A DNA stretch of 7,345 nt from CAYHZL01 sp964361075 (GTDB lineage: Bacteria; Bacteroidota; Ignavibacteria; UBA10030; UBA8401), in the NCBI GenBank assembly GCA_964361075.1, contig CAYHZL010000176.1:1-7345 (forward strand). The letters are read 5' to 3'. Below, piece after piece: positions 1-5,009 of this stretch (positions are counted from its first letter, which is position 1; every line of letters starts with the position of its first letter). A program made the position numbers and the translations under genes. The notes under the pieces were generated by a model. That model was not told where the DNA came from. It did no database searches and saw nothing but the letters and a program-made list of their open reading frames with translations.

Positions 1-1
1 C

Positions 2-760
2 TACGAGCATAAAACGTATAACACTGAAAAAGAAAATTTCTCTAATTTCTCACATGCTCATCAACTACTACTTCAGTCTGGTGTTCATCCCTTTGGCGCA
101 TCTGCGCCGTGTGGAAAATGGAATGAATCGGTTTCTACAACTTTTCAAAAACTTTCACTGGACTATTCTTCGGAATTTAGTTTGGCGTACGACACGTTTC
201 CTTTTTTTCCGGTTATGCAAAATTGTTTTTCTACTGTACTGCAAATTCCGATTCACCCTATTTGTATTGGCAACATGCTGCGAGCGCATTTTTCATCTTC
301 AGACATGATGAACTATTATTCAACATGGATTCATCGCCAGATTGTTTTGCGTGAGCCAATTAGTTTGTATCATCATCCAACGCACGAACACAATACTGTC
401 TTCGAAAATGTATTTCAGATTATTCGTAAGCAAGGAATTCAGACAATGCAGTACCATGAATTTGCTTCGTGGTGGAAAGAACGTGATGCAGTACATTTTA
501 CTCTTGAATTACACGACAATAAAAATATTCTTTCAATAATTGCAGACAGCATTCCGGATGATGTTCATTTCAGAATTTCATATCCATCCGGAGAGGAAAC
601 ATTTACCAAAGCATTACCTTCACTCGATTTGCAATCGCTTCCAAAAACACAGGCTGCTGAACACTATACAATTCCAAACGACATTGAGCGAATTCGTGAT
701 TTCAATGTTCGACATTATATTTATGATACACTCGATGCTTGGTATAGAATGACACAATGA
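2..760 (+). CDS. Polysaccharide deacetylase-like protein, C-terminal part (5' end outside window)
   Basis: The frame is open from base 2 to the TGA at 758-760, giving 252 residues with no start in view; the first internal ATG (182) falls inside the conserved part and is not the start. The fragment reads like the C-terminal half of a NodB/polysaccharide-deacetylase fold: SAPCGKWN (34-41) sits where the family has its R-x-P-x-G strand, followed by YSSEF...YDTFPFFP (55-70), PIHPICIG (83-90) and HHPTH (124-128), probable structural or metal-site histidines. Residues from about 165 onward look like a separate beta-rich tail of unknown role. Enzymes of this family remove N- or O-acetyl groups from sugars of peptidoglycan, capsule or exopolysaccharide. 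The metal-binding Asp-Asp/His-x3-His motifs would lie upstream of the window, so activity cannot be judged. It overlaps the next gene by ATGA, which ties it to two glycosyltransferases and a surface-glycan role. Assignment is from remembered family patterns; moderately sure. Confidence 0.62.
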   Translation, partial: YEHKTYNTEKENFSNFSHAHQLLLQSGVHPFGASAPCGKWNESVSTTFQKLSLDYSSEFSLAYDTFPFFPVMQNCFSTVLQIPIHPICIGNMLRAHFSSSDMMNYYSTWIHRQIVLREPISLYHHPTHEHNTVFENVFQIIRKQGIQTMQYHEFASWWKERDAVHFTLELHDNKNILSIIADSIPDDVHFRISYPSGEETFTKALPSLDLQSLPKTQAAEHYTIPNDIERIRDFNVRHYIYDTLDAWYRMTQ

Positions 761-1785
761 AAATTACTTTTGGATGTTATCAATCAGTTTCCATTCTTCA
801 TGGCGGACCACGCGTTCAAATTTTACAAACAAAAAATGAACTTGAAAAATTAGGCGTGGAAGTTTCGCTTTTTCAAGCATGGGAAAGTTTTTCTCCGAAG
901 GACACTCAACTCTTTCATCTTTTTTCCGCCAATATGGGAACATTTCATTTGGCTCGCGTCATCAATAATTTAAAAGTGCCTTTCGTTACTTCTTCTATTT
1001 TTTACACCCGGCACTCGCCGTTTGTAATCCGATCAGTTGTTAAGACCGATGCACTGTTAAAAAAATTTCGTCAAGGTATTTGGACTGATTATGGTTTCAC
1101 ACGACAAATATGTGAATGGTCAAAAACAATATTACCGAATACACACGAAGAAGCTTCTCTTATTGAAAAAGGATTGATGATTCCAAAATCGAAAATTACT
1201 GTGATACCGAATGGCGTTGAACCACGATTTGAATTTGGCAATCCTTCCCTCTTCAAAAAAAAATATGGTATTGAAAATTTTATTTTAAATGTCGGACACA
1301 TCGGACCGGAACGAAAAAATATTCTGCAATTAATTCGAGCGCTGAAAACAATCGACCATCCTGCAGTTATCATAGGCAGAATTACGCAGGGCAATTATGC
1401 GGATCAATGTCTCGCCGAAGCAAAAGAAAATAAAAATATTTTGATTATTGACGGATTACATAACGACTCGGAAATGCTTGCTTCTGCCTACGCGGCATGC
1501 AATGTATTCGCTTTGCCTTCAACTTTTGAAACACCTGGAATCGCAGCACTTGAAGCCGCACTTGCCGGCGCAAAAATTGTTATCACTCCGCATGGCGGCA
1601 CAAGAGATTATTTTAACAACATGGCAGAATATGTGAATCCATACTCTGTCGAATCAATTCGAGCAGGCATTGTTGCTTCGCTCGAAAGCAAAAAATCAAA
1701 CACACTTCAGCAACACATTAAAAACGAATTTTTATGGAACAGGGTTGCTGAAAAAACATTAGCTGTCTATAAATCCATAGCATGA
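757..1785 (+). CDS. Glycosyltransferase, GT4 (group 1) family
   Basis: A 342-residue protein with the GT-B layout of retaining GT4 enzymes, which move a sugar from a nucleotide-sugar donor to a glycan or lipid-linked acceptor on the cytoplasmic face. The N-terminal acceptor domain has a glycine loop HGGPRV (15-20), and ILPNTHEEA (125-133) and VIPNGVE (149-155) mark the end of that domain. The donor domain begins at ILNVGHIGPERKN (176-188), where R186/K187 fit the phosphate-contacting basic pair. The EX7E motif is intact, E258 to E266 in FETPGIAALE, followed by the usual G-x-x-I-V-x-x-x-x-G-G stretch. Length is slightly short for GT4 (usually 350-420). The ATG at 757 overlaps the upstream stop as ATGA and has no clear Shine-Dalgarno site, so translation is probably coupled. 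Its own stop overlaps the next gene in the same way. The transferred sugar cannot be told from sequence. Likely role: a step in surface polysaccharide or lipopolysaccharide assembly. Confidence 0.9.
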   Translation: MKITFGCYQSVSILHGGPRVQILQTKNELEKLGVEVSLFQAWESFSPKDTQLFHLFSANMGTFHLARVINNLKVPFVTSSIFYTRHSPFVIRSVVKTDALLKKFRQGIWTDYGFTRQICEWSKTILPNTHEEASLIEKGLMIPKSKITVIPNGVEPRFEFGNPSLFKKKYGIENFILNVGHIGPERKNILQLIRALKTIDHPAVIIGRITQGNYADQCLAEAKENKNILIIDGLHNDSEMLASAYAACNVFALPSTFETPGIAALEAALAGAKIVITPHGGTRDYFNNMAEYVNPYSVESIRAGIVASLESKKSNTLQQHIKNEFLWNRVAEKTLAVYKSIA

Positions 1786-2882
1786 AGATGAATATTCTTT
1801 TTATCAATTCGATACAGATGTGGGGCGGCGGCGAAGTATGGCTTATGGATATTATGCACGGACTGCAATCTCACGGACATTCTGTTTTTCTTTTGTGCAG
1901 ACCGAACACAGAGCTTGCACAGAATGCGAAAACCAATGGGTTCGATGTTATCACGATGCGTATTGGCGGAGATTTTGATCCATTCGTCATTTGGAAAACA
2001 CGCACAGTGATGAAAGAAAAAAAAATTGATGTTATCTGTACGAACATGGATAAAGAACTTCGCTTCGGCGGCATAGCGGCAAAACTTGCCGGAGTTAAAG
2101 GTATCGTCCCAAGTCGTGAAATAGATTATCCACTTAAGAACACTCTTCGTTATCGTTTTGCTTACAATATATTAGCTACTAAAATTGCCGTTAATTCTAT
2201 AGCAACGCAAAATACTGTTCTTCAAAGTGCGCCGTGGTTCAAGAAAGAAAAAATTAAAATTATATATAAAGGCATCTCATTGGAACCGTATGACGTTTTG
2301 CCTGCATCTAATATTCGTAGCGAGTTCAATCTTTCACCGGATACGCGGCTTGTTACATTTGTGGGTCAGTTGGATGAACGTAAAGGATTGTATGACTTAT
2401 TAGAAGCGTGGAAATCAATCCACAGCCAATACAAAGAAGTTGTCCTTGCGCTGGCAGGCAAAGGACCGATGCAAAATTATATCGAACAATTTATTAAAGA
2501 CAACTCCTTGCAATCATCAGTTTGTATGTTGGGATTTAGAACTGATATCCCTTCAATTTTACTTCAAAGTTCGATGCTTGTGCTTCCATCTTTGTGGGAA
2601 GGTTTCGGTTACGTTCTGGTTGAAGCTATGGCTGCACGCATGCCAACTGTTGCAACACGAACGAGTAGTATTCCGGAAATTGTTGAACATGAAAAATCAG
2701 GTTTGCTTGTTCCTCCACGAAATGCAATGCAATTGGCAGAAGCAATTAGTTCTTTGCTTTCTGATCCCGAAAAAGCAAAAAAAATGGGCAACTACGGACG
2801 GACACTTGTTGAACAAAAATTTACCATCGGAACGATGATTGACGAATTCGAAAAACTTTTTCAAAGCACATTGCAAAAATAA
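1782..2882 (+). CDS. Glycosyltransferase, GT4 (group 1) family
   Basis: A 366-residue GT-B glycosyltransferase, normal length for GT4. The N-terminal domain opens with ILFINSIQMWGGGEVWL (5-21), the glycine-rich GGxE loop. The linker has IYKGISLEPY (161-170). The donor domain starts at VTFVGQLDERKGL (191-203), with the R-K-G basic patch, and continues through LALAGKGPM (222-230). EX7E is intact: E273 to E281 in WEGFGYVLVE, followed by AMAARMPTVATRTSSIPEIV and GLLVPP (307-312), the standard nucleotide-sugar site. The first ATG (1782) overlaps the previous stop as ATGA; a second ATG two codons later (1788) is possible. Although adjacent to another GT4 gene, the two proteins differ strongly outside the motifs, so they probably add different sugars or linkages rather than being a fresh duplication. 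TAA stop, then 36 bases to the next gene. Donor and acceptor unknown. Confidence 0.93.
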   Translation: MKMNILFINSIQMWGGGEVWLMDIMHGLQSHGHSVFLLCRPNTELAQNAKTNGFDVITMRIGGDFDPFVIWKTRTVMKEKKIDVICTNMDKELRFGGIAAKLAGVKGIVPSREIDYPLKNTLRYRFAYNILATKIAVNSIATQNTVLQSAPWFKKEKIKIIYKGISLEPYDVLPASNIRSEFNLSPDTRLVTFVGQLDERKGLYDLLEAWKSIHSQYKEVVLALAGKGPMQNYIEQFIKDNSLQSSVCMLGFRTDIPSILLQSSMLVLPSLWEGFGYVLVEAMAARMPTVATRTSSIPEIVEHEKSGLLVPPRNAMQLAEAISSLLSDPEKAKKMGNYGRTLVEQKFTIGTMIDEFEKLFQSTLQK

Positions 2883-2906
2883 CATTCCCAAAAAATTATT
2901 TTAACT

Positions 2907-2911
2907 AAAGG
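2907..2911 (+). promoter_or_regulatory. Ribosome binding site AAAGG of the thioredoxin-like gene
   Basis: AAAGG lies 7 bases before the ATG at 2919. It gives the gene independent initiation, unlike the two coupled glycosyltransferase genes upstream. No convincing promoter was seen in the 36-base gap, so read-through from the upstream operon is likely. Confidence 0.6.
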
Positions 2912-2918
2912 CACATCC

Positions 2919-3416
2919 ATGAAAAAAACTTCTCTCCTGCTCGTTCTTTTTTTTGCGACTTCACTTCTCTTCAGCCAAAGCAATAAAAAAGAGTTAACAT
3001 GGAATTCTTTTAATGACGGAATAGCAAAAGCAAAAGCTTCCAACAAGAAAATATTAATTGATGTCTACACCGATTGGTGCAAATGGTGTAAAAAAATGGA
3101 TGAAGAAGTGTACACCGATGCACAAGTAAAAGCATACCTCAATAAAAACTTTGTCATTATCAAATTAAACGCTGAAGGACAAGGCAAAATTAAATATCAT
3201 GATAAAGAAATTAGTCCGGCGGAATTTGCTCAGGGAATTGGAGTCAGCGGATACCCGGCAACAGCTTTTTTGCAGAGCGATGGTGAACCAATTACTCTTC
3301 TTCCCGGCTATTCAGAAGCTTCGATATTTATACACGTGTTAAGTTTTATCGGTGAGGATCAATACCAGAAAAAAAAATTTGATGACTACTTAAAAGAAAA
3401 AGGTGTAAAACAATAA
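2919..3416 (+). CDS. Secreted thioredoxin-fold protein (thioredoxin_7/DUF255-like) with CKWC motif
   Basis: A 165-residue protein. Residues 1-20 are a Sec signal peptide: MKK, then a hydrophobic core SLLLVLFFATSLLF, with cleavage probably around S19/Q20, a style common in Bacteroidota. The mature part is a single thioredoxin fold: strand ILIDVYTDWC, redox pair C54-x-x-C57 in DWCKWCKKM, a helix, strand FVIIKLNAEG (78-87), and the cis-proline loop GVSGYPATAF (108-117, P113). The lysine- and tryptophan-containing active site and the following K-K-M-D-E-E-V match the periplasmic thioredoxin_7/DUF255 group rather than cytoplasmic thioredoxin (WCGPC). Likely role: reducing or isomerising disulfides, or cytochrome c/enzyme maturation, in the periplasm; the partner is unknown. 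The TAA stop is followed by a weak hairpin and a palindromic repeat. It may be co-transcribed with the glycosyltransferases, but no functional link to them is evident. Confidence 0.88.
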   Translation: MKKTSLLLVLFFATSLLFSQSNKKELTWNSFNDGIAKAKASNKKILIDVYTDWCKWCKKMDEEVYTDAQVKAYLNKNFVIIKLNAEGQGKIKYHDKEISPAEFAQGIGVSGYPATAFLQSDGEPITLLPGYSEASIFIHVLSFIGEDQYQKKKFDDYLKEKGVKQ

Positions 3417-3431
3417 TTGTAAGCCAATCAA

Positions 3432-3460
3432 AAAGTTACGTTACAAAAGTAACTTTGTTA
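3432..3460 (+). terminator. Weak hairpin after the thioredoxin-like gene
   Basis: AAAGTTAC (3432-3439) and GTAACTTT (3449-3456) form a perfect 8-bp stem with a 9-base loop, starting 16 bases after the stop and followed by a T/A-rich stretch without a clean U run. Only two G-C pairs, so it would be a poor terminator alone; the larger palindrome just downstream may do most of the work. Confidence 0.4.
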
Positions 3461-3466
3461 TTATTT

Positions 3467-3597
3467 AGTTCTCGCTGAAAAAGTCATTGCGAGCGAGTGT
3501 TTTTTATGAGCGAAGCAATCTTTTCTTCAAATTTTTAAGATTGCTTCGGCAAAAAAACGCCTCGCAATGACGCACAAAGAGTATTTCTGTGAGAACT
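3467..3597. repeat. 131-bp imperfect palindromic (REP/MITE-like) element between convergent genes
   Basis: Three nested inverted repeats share one centre near 3530. The outer arms agree at 12 of 14 positions (AGTTCTCGCTGAAA at 3467-3480 against TTTCTGTGAGAACT at 3584-3597). The middle arms are perfect, GTCATTGCGAG (3483-3493) and CTCGCAATGAC (3561-3571). The inner arms are also perfect, CGAAGCAATCTT (3511-3522) and AAGATTGCTTCG (3537-3548), around a 14-base A/T loop. The GTCATTGCGAG...GAAGCAATC pattern is a dispersed intergenic repeat I recognise from many bacterial genomes. The right arm overlaps the stop codon (3596-3598) of the minus-strand GT9 gene, and the element fills the convergent spacer, so its transcript on either strand would fold into a long hairpin able to end or protect both mRNAs. 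No coding sequence inside. Confidence 0.8.
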
Positions 3598-4609
3598 ATT
3601 TAGCGACAAGTTTTTCGAATGATTGCAAAACTATGGTTACTGATAAATCCTTCATACACACATTATTGATTGGGCATGATGTGTAGTTGCAGCCAAGACA
3701 ATCGAGCTCTTCGTTTCGCACCCATTCATTTTTGCTACCGTATGGTCCTTGGAGATGCGGGTTTGTTGGTCCAAAAATGCCGAGCGTTGGAACACCGAGC
3801 GTTGCGGCAATGTGCATTGGTCCCGAATCATTTGTAATAATATAATTACATTCTTGCAGCAGCGCCCCCATTTGCTTCAATGTAGTTTTCGGAATTATAT
3901 GCGAACGATGTTTCATCAAACTCTGAACATGTAACACATCATCCTTCTCACCTGGTCCCCAAAACAATACAATCTCAGCATGATGTCGTTCAACAATCAT
4001 ATCGGCAAGAGCAGCAAAATATTCTAACTTCCATTTTTTTGTATACCAACCGCCGCCGGTATTAAGACCAACAATTATTTTATTTTGTTCAGTGTGTAGC
4101 GAATTTTTCCATTCTCGAGCAAAATGCTTTTCATCTTCTGAAAGAAAAAATACTGGATTTGTGGTAACTATTGGAATTTCTAATTTGCGAAGCGCATCTA
4201 CATTGAATTCAACATTGTGTACTTCCCCGCTGCGCGGCGTAACCAAAACATTGTAAGCATATCGCCTTCCGCGAAACGAATAACCAATTCGATACTTTGC
4301 CCCGCTGAGAAAAGTAATAAGTGCCGTACGCGGATTGCAGAAAAGATCAATCACAAGATTGTAATTTCCTTTTCTTATTTTTTGAATTAACGAAAGACTT
4401 GATTCACTTGCTTTATGAAATGTTACAACAGAATTCAAATGCGGATTGCCGGCAACAGCATCGGAAGCAAATCGCTCCGTAAGAAAATCAATCGTTGCAT
4501 TCGGAAATTGTGCGCGTAAATTTTCTATGACGGCTGTGGAAAGCACAACATCGCCAATTGCACGAAGTTTGATGATAAGAATACGATTAATAGCGGAAGA
4601 AAATATCAC
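3596..4609 (-). CDS. Glycosyltransferase family 9 (heptosyltransferase-like)
   Basis: A 337-residue protein of normal length for GT9, the ADP-heptose:LPS heptosyltransferase family, which adds sugars to the inner core of lipopolysaccharide at the cytoplasmic face. The N-terminal signature is clear: ILIIKLRAIGDVVLSTAVI (10-28), with D20 at the position of the proposed catalytic base. The donor site is present as NTGGGWYTKKW (183-193), ITNDSGPMHIAA (258-269) and GIFGPTNP (277-284). Near the C-terminus lie four cysteines, C304, C307, C312 and C318, in CxxCx4Cx5C spacing, as in many members of the family. The start is GTG (complement of 4607-4609). It places the signature ten residues from the N-terminus, and the in-frame TAA at 4637-4639 leaves no ATG choice; no Shine-Dalgarno site is visible, only an A-rich leader. 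The gene stands alone, convergent to the left operon, with a mobile-looking repeat 31 bases before its start. Heptose as substrate is inferred from family only. Confidence 0.92.
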   Translation of the reverse strand: MIFSSAINRILIIKLRAIGDVVLSTAVIENLRAQFPNATIDFLTERFASDAVAGNPHLNSVVTFHKASESSLSLIQKIRKGNYNLVIDLFCNPRTALITFLSGAKYRIGYSFRGRRYAYNVLVTPRSGEVHNVEFNVDALRKLEIPIVTTNPVFFLSEDEKHFAREWKNSLHTEQNKIIVGLNTGGGWYTKKWKLEYFAALADMIVERHHAEIVLFWGPGEKDDVLHVQSLMKHRSHIIPKTTLKQMGALLQECNYIITNDSGPMHIAATLGVPTLGIFGPTNPHLQGPYGSKNEWVRNEELDCLGCNYTSCPINNVCMKDLSVTIVLQSFEKLVAK

Positions 4610-4636
4610 TGAATTTTTATTTTGAAAAACTTTATT

Positions 4637-4656
4637 TTACTAACTGAAGTTACGCA
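4637..4656. repeat. 20-bp direct repeat, copy 1
   Basis: TTACTAACTGAAGTTACGCA is repeated exactly at 4784-4803, 147 bases away. Both copies contain the 16-bp terminal sequence TAACTGAAGTTACGCA of the element at 4641-4786. Confidence 0.9.
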
Positions 4657-4786
4657 GAAAAAATAACTGCCTAACAAAGTAATGCCGTCATGCCCGAATG
4701 CCTTAGTCGGGCATCCATTATATAGATTCCCGCTTAAAACGTGCGGGAATGACGATTGGTTTTTGGCTTTTGCGTAACATCAGTTA
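4641..4786. mobile_element. MITE-like element with 16-bp terminal inverted repeats
   Basis: TAACTGAAGTTACGCA (4641-4656) and TGCGTAACATCAGTTA (4771-4786) are inverted copies with one mismatch in 16. They bound 146 bases with no open reading frame of note, the size and shape of a miniature inverted-repeat transposable element. No transposase is in the window, and a target-site duplication could not be separated from the repeat itself because a further left-end copy follows immediately (4788-4803). It lies 31 bases before the GTG of the GT9 gene, so it probably displaced or supplies that gene's promoter region. The family of the parent element is not recognised. Confidence 0.6.
4686..4754. repeat. 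Double-hairpin palindromic repeat nested inside the MITE-like element
   Basis: The ends CGTCATGCCCG (4686-4696) and CGGGAATGACG (4744-4754) are inverted repeats with one mismatch. Inside are two perfect hairpins: TGCCCGA/TCGGGCA (4691-4697, 4707-4713, loop 9) and ATTCCCGC/GCGGGAAT (4726-4733, 4743-4750, loop 9). The GTCATGCCCG...CGGGCATCC and ATTCCCGC...GCGGGAATGAC halves both resemble dispersed intergenic repeats I recognise from many genomes. It is clearly more GC-rich than its surroundings. Confidence 0.75.
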
Positions 4787-4803
4787 CTAACTGAAGTTAC
4801 GCA
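4784..4803. repeat. 20-bp direct repeat, copy 2 (solo terminal repeat)
   Basis: This is an exact second copy of the sequence at 4637-4656. It overlaps the last three bases of the right terminal repeat of the MITE-like element. No matching right-end copy (TGCGTAAC...) is seen further on up to 5009, so it looks like a leftover end from a tandem or an excision/recombination event. Confidence 0.85.
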
Positions 4804-4826
4804 TAAAAATATCGAAAAAAACATTC

Positions 4827-4906
4827 ACCACGAATGACACTGAAAAACACGAATATTCACAGATCGTTATCCGTGTTTTTCTGTAATAATCTGTGTTATC
4901 TGTGGT
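4827..4906. repeat. 80-bp imperfect palindromic repeat (ACCACGAATGACAC...CTGTGGT type)
   Basis: A perfect 10-bp stem, GAAAAACACG (4842-4851) and CGTGTTTTTC (4872-4881), is flanked by imperfect outer arms ending in ACCAC (4827-4831) and GTGGT (4902-4906). The repeated CACGAAT / ATCTGTG words are typical of another dispersed intergenic repeat seen in many bacteria. It is unrelated to the element at 4641-4786. It could fold as a hairpin in the 3' untranslated region of the minus-strand ABC operon and help end its transcript. Apart from these repeats and the tiny ORF at 4919-4987, the 400-base spacer 4610-5009 holds nothing else I can identify. Confidence 0.65.
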
Positions 4907-4918
4907 TAAAGACCTCTT

Positions 4919-4987
4919 TTAAAAATAGTAATGTGCGGATATTTTGGGCAATGCAATGACAAAAATAAACACTACTACTCTTTTCAT
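4919..4987 (-). pseudogene. Tiny signal-peptide-like ORF, possible 5' remnant of a secreted-protein gene
   Basis: Twenty-two codons from ATG (complement of 4985-4987) to TAA (4919-4921) encode MKR, a hydrophobic core VVVFIFVIAL, then PKISA and HYYF. This is the shape of a Sec signal peptide with a plausible cleavage after ISA. It begins only 22 bases after the permease stop and has a strong ribosome binding site, so it sits where a third operon gene would. The protein ends almost at once, and the palindromic repeat at 4827-4906 starts 12 bases beyond the stop. The simplest reading is that the start of a secreted-protein gene survived while the rest was lost on repeat insertion or deletion. 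It could instead be a real micropeptide or chance. No function is assigned. Confidence 0.35.
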
Positions 4988-4989
4988 AA

Positions 4990-4996
4990 CTCTCCT
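4990..4996 (-). promoter_or_regulatory. Ribosome binding site AGGAGAG before the tiny ORF
   Basis: The complement reads AGGAGAG, with the AGGAG core 4 bases before the ATG of the 22-codon ORF; the spacing is a little short. Such a strong site directly behind the permease stop is the main reason to think a gene began here. Confidence 0.45.
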
Positions 4997-5009
4997 GATT
5001 AGTAAAAAA

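Noticed and set aside
54..308. Plus-strand 84-codon ORF rich in F, L and R
   Set aside because: It is an out-of-frame shadow of the deacetylase-like gene; its hydrophobicity comes from frame-shifted AT-rich codons.
182..760. Deacetylase-like gene starting at the ATG at 182
   Set aside because: The same frame is open back to base 2 and the upstream residues carry family-like sequence (SAPCGKWN, YSSEF), so 182 is an internal methionine and the gene is cut by the window edge.
2440..2838. 132-codon plus-strand ORF inside the second GT4 gene
   Set aside because: Shadow of the GT4 frame, which holds the intact EX7E motif at this place.
4641..4786. Complete insertion sequence
   Set aside because: At 146 bases without a transposase ORF it can only be a non-autonomous MITE-like element.
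4637..4906. CRISPR array in the repeat-rich spacer
   Set aside because: Only two copies of one direct repeat at 147 bases, with palindromic filler; no regular repeat-spacer pattern and no cas gene.
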